From: Agroathelia rolfsii
Lineage: Eukaryota > Basidiomycota > Agaricomycetes > Amylocorticiales > Amylocorticiaceae
Reading direction: 5' to 3'
DNA length: 64,000 nt
Assembly (NCBI GenBank): GCA_018343915.1
Contig: JABRWF010000007.1
Location: forward strand, 2,294,001 to 2,358,000
This document shows, piece by piece, positions 46,727 through 58,737 of the stretch. Below the pieces are notes generated by a model, which saw nothing but the letters and a program-made list of their open reading frames with translations, made no database searches and was not told the DNA's origin. The position numbers and the translations under genes were made by a program. The first letter of the stretch is position 1. Each line of letters begins with the position of its first letter.

Positions 46727-49700
46727 TCATTGTCTGGACGCTAGAGCCGACAACAACACATCATAATCAATTTTTGCAGCTATTGAATTACCCATTAGCT
46801 CAAAGCACATACATAGAGGACGAACATAAAACAAAAAATACGCACTCTTCAACGCAAGCTGGGTGAAAGCATGGGCAACTTCAGGATGATCCCTCTCGAG
46901 TTCCTTCATCTTATCGGTGGAAAGCTTCCAGAGCACAGCCGGCTGTTCCACAATAACCGTCGCGTTTCTTGGCATGTCCGACAGTGCCGAAAGCTCACCA
47001 GCCGTAGTGCCAGGAACCATCGACTCCTCCGTCTGCGGCGCATGCTCCGCAAATGCATATGAAGCGCGCAAGATACCTTGTTCGATCAGGTAAATGCCAT
47101 CGGGCGCATCACCCTGGCTCCAGAGCACAGCGCCCTCCGGTACGCATACCCTCTCAAGGTACGGCAGCATAGGGCTAAATCGCTCGCGGGTCACCTCACC
47201 GTAGAATGAGAACGTCTTGAAGAGCGTCACGAACGGTTCGTCGTTTTCGTCGACTGTGGTGATCAAGGCCTCGTGGGGCTTCGTTTTTGTGCCTGCATCC
47301 CAAATGTGGGCTCTTCTTGGGGAGCTAGCTGAGACGCCTCCGATGCTGAAGTCCCGGAGGGTGTCCTGTCGACCAGGGAAGGCTGATAAAGGATTAGATA
47401 TACACGGTCTCGTTTATTTTGGGCTTCAAACAAGAAACTCACTTAGTGGTAGACTCTCCTGCTTTTGCGAGTTGAACCATGCATGCAGGTAGGCGTTCTC
47501 AGTCCCTATATATTACCCTTGTATTCAGCATAATGGCTCCGGGGTTGTTTGTTCACATCTCACAACAGAACTCACATTCCATCGCATCGTTGAACGTCGA
47601 AAATAGCTCCGAAGACTCCAACACGCCGACGCTCTCCAACGACTTGCCGATGGGGCTCCCAAGAGAGAGGCCACAGAACACCAAGACGATATTTCTCGCA
47701 TCCAAAATCCTCTTCACCCTCAACAGCGCCTCGGCAGCGGACATGTCCACACCTGCGACAAGGGTAAAGTCTAACACGAGGAACCGCACCGGGTTGTGCT
47801 CCCAAGTCGGGCCAGCGACAATATCCCGGATCGTATCCTCTACATGCGCGATTGTGCCGAAGAAGAGGAAACCATGTAAGTGAATGACCGTCGTTTGCTT
47901 CGTCACTGCACTGAGATACGCGCGATGCGAGCCCGGCCGACGGACGGTAGACATGGAGGTTTCTCCCGTGTGTAAGGAGCGGATGCTCCGTCGTTGGGAG
48001 TTTTGGACGACAAAGAAGAAGCAAGAGACGATAATGCCAAAGAGGACGCCGATGACGAAATCCCAGATCGTCCTGTTCAAATGGTTAGTCGGAAAGTTGT
48101 TATGAGACATTATGGAAAGGTCATTTACATGCAAATCATGATGCTGATAATGGTGATATATTCGGTTCTGCGGAAATATTTATGAGCTTCGCTTCCTCAG
48201 GAGGGAGAAATAAAGCAGCATGCCTGCTTGTACGATGGCGCGTGTCCCATAACGCCTCCTTGACAAGATCGATTCCCAGTACGAAAATCAGTGCACCGAC
48301 CACCATGACAGCTACCACGAGTATGATTGTAAGTTCGAGAAAACTAGCATGCAGTCATATACTAAGACATACGTATGTACGAAATGGGGCCTGTCCCAAT
48401 GATGAGCAGCAAGATGCTAGCGATTGCGAGAAGAAATGAAGCTATTCTCGTGTCGCCACCAACACGATAGAAGCTATAAGCGTCGATTAAGCCTTCGTGC
48501 ATGCTCAAGGAAATTATTAAATGATACTTACAGCAATGTATTGACATATACGAGATAATTCGGGCTAGATTAACCCTCGTCAGACAATCCCAGCGTAGGA
48601 GGGATAGCATATATACAAAATGCTTACACAGTACCAAACAAGCCTGCGAGAATGTTCGAGTATCCATGAGCCACGAGTTCCTTGTTCGTATCCACATCCT
48701 CATCCAATGACACAGCTGATCAACGTTCTGTTAGCACGCATACAGGCGTAGAATATTCGACACTTACATAACGCGGGGACGTTCAACGGCGGGTGCAAGA
48801 TGTTGAAGAACAATCTAATAATTTATGGATAATGAGCCTTTCCTGGTAACGAAGACGATCAATGGGGAAAGACAAAAACGAATACTTACAAAGCCATCTG
48901 GGTTGGCATCGTCGACAACAGCGGCTTAATCCGGACCTTGCCAAAATCGAAGTAGGTATAGAAGGTGTACCATTGCTCCGATGTCGAGTCCGTTGCCATA
49001 TCAAATATCCATCCGGCTTTACGGAGCTCGCCAAGGTTGAAACCGGCCGTGGCAATGACGATGTAGAAGATCGAGGGTATAACCAAGAAATCTATGTAAA
49101 AAAAAAAGGGTTAAGTCCCCTGTTTGTTGATAAGCAGCGCACTAATGGATGACTTACAAACGGGAAAGACAAGCTGATGGTGGAATTTGTGGGTGATGAG
49201 GCGCAGCAGAATGGCAAGGAGTAACGCCGGTAACCACATGATAACGTAGTGGGGTTGGAAGGCGTTCCATCCGAGCTGATCGTCGTCTATCCGCATACTG
49301 ACGGTCAAACTAAAGAAGCGTGAGTCCATTGCTCTCGTCGAAGCCCGGGGGATGGATCGCACATACCCAGTCTCGATCAAAAATGCCCCAACGCCGCCGA
49401 TACATCCCACTAAAATGTGTCGTGGGAAGAAGCCTAAGATGGAACCAAGGCGCAATGCGCCGAATATCATGAAAGCAATACCTAGAGCGGCGAAAGATAC
49501 TTATTTGCATCAACTCAACCATAAAAACAGCAAGCATACCTGTCAACAAACTGGAGATTGCAAAAGCAACGAGCGTAGTTGCTACAATCTCAGCCGGATG
49601 ATCTTCTCCTATCTGCGACGCTATGCTGCCGGCCAGAATATGAAAGAAAGGCTTCATAAAAACAAAAGGAAAAAAGATACGTTAATCAAGGGGTTTTCCG

Positions 49701-51523
49701 GAGAGCTGATACAAGTTTCAAAACGGGTGACATACAACAACCTCAATCATCATACTTCCATTGGCACCTGTACATTCATATTGATTATTGATGAATGAAA
49801 GTGGAACAAGGAATGAATGCATAATAACATACCTGCAAATCCGCTCCCACCACATGTGTAAACAAATTGCGAGATAATGACACTGAGAATGAAGTTTGAG
49901 CTTAACTTGCCCCACAGGACCGATGACCGCATCAGAGTATCACGTCACCAATCTGAATGGAAGAACTTACGTGACAAAGAACATGCTGACACCCATACCC
50001 CCAAATCCAGAAAATACGCCTCCGCTTGGGAATAGAATCATGCCATCTGCATACAAGAGCATTTAGTCGGTTGTCAATGGCCAATACAAAAATAAATGAA
50101 TAAATGGATAAGAAACAGAATTCGCTGCGCATCAAGGCAGGTCCCGTGAACAGCACACAAGACTCGGCGTTTTGCGAAGGAACCAGAAAATATAGTGTCT
50201 GGCCGGAAAGGTGTGTGTAGCATGATCACGATCGCAGGCAGATGACCGTGTACACGAATATAAAACCGAGCAAGGTTTTATCACTTACATGAGACGCCAT
50301 CCAAAATATTGAGTAGGCTACCGAGTAACACGGCAGGGAGACTCTTTACGGCTGTGGTGCCTGAGTCCCGGAGCGCCGCCGGTGAGAGATATTTGCGCGC
50401 TGTGCGCCTGGCACGTGCGATTAGCCGTCCAGGGGCGGACTTTGAAAGCGTTGGTGGATTGGAGGAGGACGGTGGAGGAAGGGACGATGGTAAGGCAGCA
50501 GGTGGCTTCGCATTAGGTGCAATGCAGCTTTCCTCGGAGATATGCCGTAAGAGTGGTGTTCGCTCATCAGAGTTGCTGAGATTTTTTGATGGTGTGTTGA
50601 AGATAGAAGGTGGGATTTGGGTAGGCGTAGGTCGTAGGGGCTGGTTGCCCGCGATGCTGCTGTCACTATCCTCGATAGAGGCTCTTGCTCGTGGTGTCGC
50701 CGTATTAACGCTCACAGGAGAGGATCTAGGCGACGCCTTGGCCATTAGAATGGACAAGCCGGATGGGCCAGAGACTGGCGGGTTTGAGGCACTGCTGGGA
50801 GACTCGACATATTGGCAATCTGGCTGAGGCGCGTCGTTGTTTGCTACTGCTACCGCTGCACCGTTGGCTTCAGATGGTAGGATTTGATGCGCAGGGGAAG
50901 GCCAAGACGGTGGTCCCATAGGCAAATGGGACGTAAAAGACCATTGTGAGGACACAGATGCTGGTGTTAAGGAAGACGAGGGCATAGGTATACCGGACAG
51001 TCTCATAGTACTGGCACGGATGTCATTCTGTGAATGGGGTATCGCAAGGTGCTGGCCATAAGAAGAGGCAATACTCCTGGGCTGATGTAGTCTGTGGTCC
51101 ATCAATTCAGAGGTCAGTGGTTTACAAGAGACAAATGGGAGGGGAAAGGCAAATTATGCGTCATTCATATGCAATAATGCGAGTGAAAAATGCCGTTATA
51201 TTTCATTGGTCTGAACCACGGCTGAATATGGATAGAAGAAAGCATCGCGACGGTAAATGCTCAAAATATATGAACGAACCGATCACGGTGGCCAGAGCAC
51301 GGGGGCCCGGACGCCAGCAATAGAAACAAATAACTGATGTACATTTGGGGGACAATACTTACCCAGCACGCCGTAACGAATCAGATGGGATGGAAACAAC
51401 TGGGCTGCGAGCCATGGCGATGTCGACACCAGGCGCGTTTCTGTTGCTTGTGACGCCATCCTCGCGTGCATGTACATCATGACCACCACCGTTGCTTGGA
51501 ACACCAACTGGTGGTGTGGACAT
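46727..51523 (-). CDS. SulP transporter with STAS and cyclic-nucleotide-binding domains
   Basis: About 17 exons, the first being 51523-51363, 51091-50289, 50046-49971, 49882-49833, 49767-49736, 49651-49540 and 49481-49367. The N-terminal 310 residues are Ser/Pro-rich and cytosolic. The SulP core has LLNILDGVSYGMILFP, SQFVYTCGGSGFAG, GSILGFFPRHILVGCIGGVG and FNILHPPLNVPALSVSLDED. A STAS domain follows (HLHGFLFFGTIAHVEDTI, VLDFTLVAGVDMSAAEALLR). The C-terminus is a cyclic-nucleotide-binding-like fold (GAVLWSQGDAPDGIYLIEQG, AGELSALSDMPRNATVIVEQ). This three-part plan matches the fungal group of yeast YGR125W/Vsb1, associated with the vacuole, rather than plasma-membrane sulfate permeases. Substrate assignment is uncertain. 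The last residues (TSRQ) depend on a final short exon ending at 46727. Confidence 0.9.
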
Positions 51524-51824
51524 GGCTAATCACCGATTACTGCACTTGGACGGTGGCTAGTATAGCTTGGACGTGGTAAGTAGGAGAGTTTTTAATGATG
51601 GCAGACATGACCGGTGCCAGTGGTGTAGGTTACCAGCGATAACATCATCGGCGGCAGTACTTGGTCAAGATGCTGTCTAAATGAGTCGTGACAAATTGGG
51701 ACAGAAAATCACGCCCAGAAACCAAGTTTGTAATTGCCGCTTGATCATTCTCCCTTGGCCGATTGTTGGCTAAATTCAAATCAAGTCACTATTTTGTTAT
51801 CTTATTATACTAGCTACATTTCAA
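51524..51824. promoter_or_regulatory. short intergenic region, RFT1 to SulP gene
   Basis: 301 bases between the RFT1 stop and the SulP start, both on the minus strand. It must hold the SulP promoter. No specific site is assigned. Confidence 0.4.
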
Positions 51825-53757
51825 TCACGACTGCTTCCTCCTAGGCAGTACAGCACGTTTACCAGCAGTGTACCACCAAATACCCAACGAAACGACTGCC
51901 AACGTTCCACCAACACCAATGTGCGCCAGCATAGGTACCAACGTGCCCCTATCACGTAAACTCACAATTTTGCCAGCATCTAGAACATCGCGTTTCGTTC
52001 CTAGCGCAGCAGCGCTGAACGCACAAAAAAGAACCAGAGGCAGAGGGGGCAGGGCCTTCTTCCATTCTAGCTTGCTCCGGGCTCCGTGCCGAGAGAAATA
52101 CGAAGTGGTGAAAAGGCTGCAATATATTATGCGAGTTGTCGAGTTAATGATATTGGCGTATACCAAGGATGTATCTCCGAGGCCTAGGCTATAAAAGAAC
52201 AGGGTTGCGCCTACGAAGACGAAGGAGAAGACGGTCATCCATCTATGGTACACCGCTTTGTGTTAAAATAATAATAATATGGGTTTCCGAAGGGACCGCA
52301 CTAACCTGCTCTGTCGGTTGAGATCCGCAGAAGTAGCCACACTTGACAAGAAGGCTTCAAGTTCCCCATTAACTGCCAATACAGGAATATACCAGATCCA
52401 TGCAGCTAATACGCTTGGAGCGCTCGTGGCCATGAACCTCGGAGGTAAAAGAATTTGGAGACCCAGGGGCGCATATATTGTGCCGAACACTACCAAAATA
52501 AGCGATAATGAGAGTTGCGTCTGTACAATGGATATGATAACATCCGCAGCTTGCTGCAAAGATGCTACTGCAGGCGACTCGGCAGATTTCGATTTCTCAG
52601 AGGAATCTGCGGTAGTGAGTGCGAGAAGCTTGGAAAAGTAGACTCGTGACGACTCTTCGATGGGCTGGAAGACGATGCGAGCGACTAAGGAGCCTGAAAG
52701 ACATACACGTTAAACTCTCTCCCTTAAGAGTAATAAACATTTATCTACCGTAGTTCACGGCGAGCGCATATCCTCCTTGATTCTGTAACGGACTGAGCAT
52801 CGAAAGTATGAGTTTGTCACATTCCGTTAAGAAGTATTTGACTAGAGATTGCGACGTCATCGTCATCGATAACTCTAGGGTAGAGGGATCGAACGTCCGA
52901 TTTCCGCTATCAACGGCATATCCATGAGCATATCTCTAACAGAAAAAAGCTCTACAATGACGTACCTACGCGAGGGCAACAAAGTGACATATCTCGCATC
53001 AGCAGCATACGTGGCGAGTACAATACCCGAGTACGCTAGCTGCCCGAACGCAAACGCCAACAGCGCCAGGCGTCCTTCTGCGTCATTGCTTCGACGAGCA
53101 TCGTAAACAAGGACAAGAAAAGTGACGAGTGTTTTCGCTGTAATGCCTAATCCCTCTGCGCGCACTCTGACAATAGTCCGAAGTTCTCCCATCGCCCTCT
53201 AACTATCTTAGCTTTTTGAAACGTCATAGAAAAGAGAAAAAAGGCGGACAGGATCAGCCTATTACTCACCTATTATGCATGGGCTCGCTCACGAGCTCTA
53301 CCACGGCAGCGAACGCATACAAAGACACAGCAAGCACAAAATGCGGCTGCGACCCAGCTTCCTCCCCCGTGAGATAGTGCACATACACAAACGCCACAAG
53401 TGCAGCAAGTGGTAGCCCAATCATCAGCGGGATGTGCGCAATGTTCTCGATCATCTTGCGATGCTGCTGTCGTTCTGAATCCTCTTGCGTTTGCTTGGCA
53501 TCTGAGTTTGGGTCCGACTCCTTTCGTGGCCAGTTGCGGATGAGTGCATTGCGCACACCGTCGCGGCTGAGGAAGAGTACGGTGTTGAGAAGTAGCTCAA
53601 ATTGAATCGCAGCAGTGCCGAAGACTTTGGGAGAGGCTAGTCGAAGTAGGGCCTGGTTGAAGGCGAATGTGAATAGGCGTGAAAGGAGCTGGAGTGCCAT
53701 GAGCGACGAGGCCGAGGCCAGCGTCGAGCTGGCCAAGGACTTGGACGAGTCGGACAT
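51825..53757 (-). CDS. RFT1: RFT1, lipid-linked oligosaccharide translocation protein
   Basis: Five exons (53757-53270, 53196-52966, 52906-52749, 52693-52306, 52242-51825) give 560 residues with 12 or more hydrophobic segments. RFT1 landmarks are SLMALQLLSRLFTFAFNQAL near the start, FLSRDGVRNALIR, ELVSEPMHNRAMGELRTIVR, KYFLTECDKLILSML, QNQGGYALAVNYGSLVARIV, FQPIEESSRVYFSKLL and APSVLAAWIWYIPVLAVNGE. RFT1 acts in the ER membrane in N-glycosylation, being needed for the Man5GlcNAc2-PP-dolichol step; whether it is itself the flippase is debated. All splice phases agree. Confidence 0.95.
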
Positions 53758-54914
53758 GGATAGTGTTGAAGGAGTGGCAAGTCGGTAGTCGTGGCAGCAG
53801 CGAAGACGGTCCAGGTACCGACGTCACTTAGGTTACTTTGTTATTCATTCAACAACAAATTGTTGTTACACACTAAAGTCTTTAGATCTTTAGCGCTTTA
53901 GCTTTGGGGTCCAGGTTCACCCGAGCCATTTTATCAATTTATAATCTGGTGCCGATCCTACGTCAGTGTGCGGGTCAAGCACGTATTTCGGCGAATTATG
54001 GCATTCATGGGCGAGCAATATCATCCATGGACCTCGACGTCACCCAAACAGTTCTCAATACCTCGAGAAGAAAGACAGGAAGTTCGAAAGCTGTAGATTA
54101 GCTAAAGATCCTCCCTGATTCTAAGACATCTGAAGAGTTTCAACGTCGTCGACATACGCCCTAATGAGAATGTTTTCGCGACACTGGCCATCCTCTACAG
54201 GACAAAGGTATCAACAGCGCTGGCGTTATCATACGTCGCTGCCTGGCGCCCTATCCCTCAAATAGGCTCTCTGCTTCAGAGCTGCTGGACGACCTTTTGC
54301 TGGAGGATGATCTATGAGTTCAGTAAGGTACTGGACGTCCAATGCCCCTCGTCCCTAGCGACACTGATCACAGATCGGCAAAAAGCTCAGTTTTCAAAGT
54401 TATCTCATTGGCGATCCACATCCGAAGGCGTGAGCAATGCTCCATTCCATTATGCTATACACAGCCGTAATGATTTACATCAAAACCTAGACATACCGAG
54501 CTCCTCTCTCTCTCTCATTCGGCATTACCGCAAACCAGCCGAGATAACTACTAGATGCACTGCTCCAGTAACTTAAAATGGTCTCTCAGGATGTGCGGAA
54601 GTCAATCGTCTTTTACAATGACTCTCGATGTTACGGTAGTCCTGTTGATTTATTCGTGGTATCATAACCAGGATACCATTGCACTCGATATTTCCTCAAA
54701 GGATCACGATAACATGCTGAAGCTTTCTTGATCACGGTCATGAATCTTGTTGGCACTTTCTCGGGAGTGCGACTTGGATGGGCGTGGGAACCTATCCGAC
54801 TTGTGGTCATGACCCCCTTAATGAGTCAGGTGTCGCAGTTAGCTGGTGGCCTGTGTAATGCTGTGCGTGCTTCTTTGAGGTTGGTGAACAGCTATGAGCA
54901 TATTCGCTCTATAA
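53758..54914. other. intergenic stretch, one weak open frame
   Basis: 1.16 kb between divergent genes. An open frame of about 370 nt at 54208-54576 has no recognisable motif. No gene is called. Confidence 0.45.
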
Positions 54915-56512
54915 ATGGCTATTCGGGCTGGCGCTTCTATCTCTTACTTAGCCAGCCAAGCTACTTCCAGCGTCTTCCTCACCAGTTCATTATTATTCAT
55001 GATTATCAATTCATGGACCGTGAATGCTATAGCTCTAGATGCTTTCTTTATTGAACCTTTCTTATATGGTAAGATAGTTTTGGAAAAATTCGAGACCCTG
55101 TTCACCTGTGTTGAAGCTGAGGCTATAGTCATTCTGCAGGTATCCTTGTATTCCTTTTCACAGTATCTATTCATGTTTTATTAAAGCACGGGAGCAAACG
55201 AACAAGTAGGATCAACATCTGGACGTCAATCGTTATGTTTGTCTTGTCGACAATTGTGAGTGACACGCTAATGATCGTGATGAATACCGTGTCTTAGGAA
55301 AACTTCAATATCTATATCAACATGTTAGCATGTCCTTGCATCACTGGTTCGAGCAATTGAAGCGTTTGTAAAACATAGTGATACTCCTTTGGGAGTACAA
55401 GAGTTCGTGGAAGATCAAATGACCTTTTGGGATTTGCTCACGACAATTATCTACGGATTACAAACATTGCTGGGAGACGGCATCATGGTGATTGAAAATC
55501 CTGATTCTCCTCTACTAGTTCGGACTGCGTTGACTGATCGCTTGAAATGAAGCTTTATCGTGTATATGTCGCCTGGAAAGGCAATGGGAAACTATTTTTC
55601 GGGCTATTATTATGTTTCCTGACCAACGTCGGTCCGTAGTTTCTGGTTCCATGGATTGACCTACAGCAATGCGCGCACTCACTCCCAGATGTACCTTTGC
55701 TTTTAGGAATGGGAATTGCCGCTTTGACTGTGGAGCACCAAGCTCTAGAGCCTACGCAAACCGCACCCGTCATTAACGCTACTTTAACCGGCCTAGTGTT
55801 ATCATTCTTCTCGCTCACGTTTCTCACCAATCTTAGTTGTGCAAGCGAGTTCCTATAGTTTCATAACACTACCTGAATATCGCAGATCTAATCACTTCAG
55901 CAGTCCTTATTGCTTCGCGTATCTGGGGGATAAAACACCAGGCGGCAAGCGCCTCGAATCTGCCGTCGTTCACAGACAAAAGCCTCTTTTCTGTTACTAT
56001 GATTGTAATACAGTCAGGGGCGATATACCCCATTTTTCTCTTAACGCTCATCACTTTGACCATCACGCAATCTCGTTCTCTACATATCGTCTTCGAGACG
56101 GTACGTCGCTGCATCCTTCCAACTTGTGCCTTTAGACGTTGTGTCTTTGTACTAACGAGAAATAACTAACCAAGATGACTTTGATAATCGTAAGTACATA
56201 AAAACAACATATTTCATGTCTAGTCACTTCGGGCAACCTGCAAAGTACCAACGCAACTAACTTGACTTGCTTACTATCTTCTCTGTCTGCTTTGTGTAGG
56301 CGATCACTTTCACGCTCCTCAACACTTCTGTCGGGTTGACCAATTCGGAGAAACTTTCCGACCCGCTGCCACTACGGGTGAGCCAGTACTCGGTTTCTAG
56401 TCCGATGGTCTTCGCACCTCCAAGTCCGCAACAATCGATCAGTCATATCCATGGCCCTGGGATTCAAACCTTGCACGCAGGGAGCAGTACATCACTATTT
56501 GAAATTAGTTAA
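54915..56512 (+). CDS. seven-helix basidiomycete membrane protein, intron-rich
   Basis: Seven exons join in phase: 54915-55068, 55122-55255, 55329-55487, 55553-55631, 55707-55838, 55886-56100, 56300-56512, giving 361 residues. Hydrophobic segments appear in order: MIINSWTVNAIALDAFF..FLYG, SAGILVFLFTVSIHVLL, NIWTSIVMFVLSTIHV, a loop with WDLLTTIIYGLQTLLGDGIM, LYRVYVAWKGNGKLFFGLLL, LVLSFFSLTFLTNLSYLITS and a last pair around FSVTMIVIQSGAIYPIFLLT. The polar tail is Ser/Pro-rich. The order of a helix ending FLYG, a loop, GDG-x-x-x-YR-x-Y-x-x-W and a final TN-x-x-x-x-I-x-x-RIW matches a large expanded basidiomycete membrane family without known function. Each exon alone is too short to look like a gene, and the fourth intron carries stops in all useful frames. 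Confidence 0.78.
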
Positions 56513-57026
56513 TAACGTGATTATGTACTCAGTGACAGCTGGTGTGAATAATAGAGACGGCAGAAGATCCATTCAATCTAACGTTGATACTGTCATTTGA
56601 GACAGCATATTATTAAAGCGGGGGCAGCTGCACATTTTAATAGATACATTTCATTGCAACACGATATGTAATCCGTGGTAAATAAACAAAGATAGCATAT
56701 ATTCTGAACACGATACTCCAAGAAGGAGCAACGATATACTACATAAAACAGGCATGAATAGTCCAATTATCAACATCACCAACCATACTACATCACGGCC
56801 ACCTCACAGACCAGTATTTTCATAGCAGATAACGCGTGGGTGCGAATGTACTTTAAAAAGCGCCCACACCCTTAGTATGCCCTAGAATGGAGTTGTACTG
56901 CCTTTCCCTTATCGCGAGGATAGGTAGCTTAAGCTGTTTTTCTATCTATATTGGGTCTTACTATCCAGCAGCTGTCAGTGGCTGGTCCTTAGAGGGTACA
57001 ATTGTTGATGTCTGTGGTATTGGGAC
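56513..57026. other. intergenic between convergent genes
   Basis: 0.5 kb, mostly 3-prime flank. Nothing recognised. Confidence 0.45.
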
Positions 57027-58356
57027 TTATTCTTGTGCGGGCGTGGTTCGTCCGCTGATGATGGAAGGATATGATATATACTCATGCTCATCATCTAGAT
57101 GGGTCGAGTCAAGTTCCTGGAAGGATTGTGGTATTGGAGGTGCGTTTTCTATATTCAAGGCATGTAAGTGGGACAGAAAGTGAATGATGTTAGTGCACAA
57201 ATGTATTGCACCTTTTTCGCTACCTTCTATGGGTGAAGAAGTTTGCGTAGTAACATTAGATGCTTGCCCATTTACTAAGGACAGACAACTTTCATGAGAC
57301 ACTGAAAATATAGGCAGAGAAAACCTTAGCTGACCTGTCATTGCTTGAGATAATGCACTCGCAACGTCTAAGGCAGTATCCCAATTGAATTCCGGCAAGG
57401 AATCTTCCATTTCATAAGGTGCGTCCTCTTCCGACCATTCTATCCCATCTATCATAGACCCTCCCTGCTGCTGAGCAGAGCTGCTTGATGGTTTGTTTGA
57501 CCATGCAAATGCCCCTACTTCAATGACAACGCCGTCAAATACCCATTTTATTTTCGAGTTAACCTGGGATTGTGTGTCCTGATCCTTGTTCCTTCGGTCT
57601 CGCTGATTTTGCTGCCTACTTTCGGGCTTTTTGGGTGCCGTCTGAGACACGTATTGCGAGCGGGTTGGCGCCGCAGATGTAGACGCCGTTTCTGTATTTT
57701 CTTCCTCATTCTTGGACTCCCTCAGTTTAAAGCTGGGCTTCCTTGTCCGCGTCACCCTATTACTCCTGATGTCCTCAACATCTTCTTGAATATCAACCGG
57801 TAGCTTGCGTTTCTTCTGTGATGAGGAAGAAGAGCTTTGAGGTGCGACAGGTGCACCATCGTCCTTGTGCATCGTCGTCCTCGCATCGGCGCCGCCGCCT
57901 CCTGGCACACTCGTAGCCGGCGCGGCGATCTGGTTTTTCCTAGGTCGGCCTCTCTTGCGCTTGACCGGCGACGAGGACGGTGCTATCGCCAGCGCCTCGT
58001 GGTTAGTGTTCCCACTACTGTCGTTGTTATATTCATCCAGCGCATGTTCCACTGGTTTCATATGTCATTTAATTATTATTATTATCGTTAGTATATATAA
58101 AAAAAAAAAGACAATTGAGGAGCATAATGTGGAGGAAGGAGTGGGGCAGTTTGAATAGGCGACCGGATTTCTCCATGTAGATTCGGACCAGTATTTATGC
58201 GGATAAGACAAACACTGACGTACAGCCTATTTGATCCACAGAACCCAGGAACTTCAACATGTCCGATTTTTTGTGAGGACCGCCTTTGAGACCTACATCG
58301 CGGCAGACGAGGTGGAGTGCATCAGCGGAGAGTTTCGGCCAGATTTGGGAGGACAT
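57027..58356 (-). CDS. AT-hook protein, uncharacterised
   Basis: Two exons (58356-58224, 58051-57027) give 385 residues as modelled. Exon 1 carries PKLSADALHLVCRDVGLKGG and PHKKSDMLKFLGSV, a short helical module resembling a SAP-type DNA-binding fold. Exon 2 has an AT hook, KRKRGRPRKN, near residue 78, which binds the minor groove of AT-rich DNA. Basic and Ser-rich stretches follow, then KIKWVFDGVVIEVGAFAWSN and an acidic segment before a C-terminal part. Two stretches inside exon 2 have splice-like ends, one of them 63 nt with no stop (57206-57144), so the protein may be shorter. The frame stays open upstream of the chosen start to about 58490 without another ATG. The function is unknown, likely chromatin-related. 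Confidence 0.65.
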
Positions 58357-58737
58357 GATATATGTGTAGTTGCAGATGGTCTGAGTATTTGCGAGCCAAG
58401 TTTCAGGGATGGCTTGCTTGCTGCCTTGTTCCAGCGCAAGGCTGAGTTCAGGTGGGTTCGAAAAGGCTTGAGCAGATGAAGATGATGAGTTGGACGATAG
58501 TCACGGTCGTGCTGGTGGTTGGAATGCTCCTCCTTGGAATCATACCATCAGACCATCAATCATTACATCAATCATACATCTTAGTAATCCATGTCATGTG
58601 ATTAATAGCTTCGTAGATTTCATTTTCGATGACTCGGACTAATATCATGCATTATATATGCATATCATGTGTGCCCTGAAGGCCCTACAGGGTGTCCTGC
58701 TGTAGTTCCACTTGTACCACCAACAACGGCAACAGCC
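58357..58737. other. intergenic, upstream regions of two divergent genes
   Basis: 380 bases between the AT-hook gene and the methyltransferase gene. It may include an unrecognised 5-prime exon of the AT-hook gene on the minus strand. Confidence 0.4.

Noticed and set aside
47572..48024. 150-residue open frame on the minus strand
   Set aside because: Shadow of the STAS domain exon of the SulP gene.
54208..54576. Open frame of about 370 nt upstream of the seven-helix gene
   Set aside because: No motif and no family resemblance; could be a decayed gene, but the evidence is too thin to call.
56170..56290. Possible extra micro-exon in the seven-helix gene
   Set aside because: The phases already agree without it.
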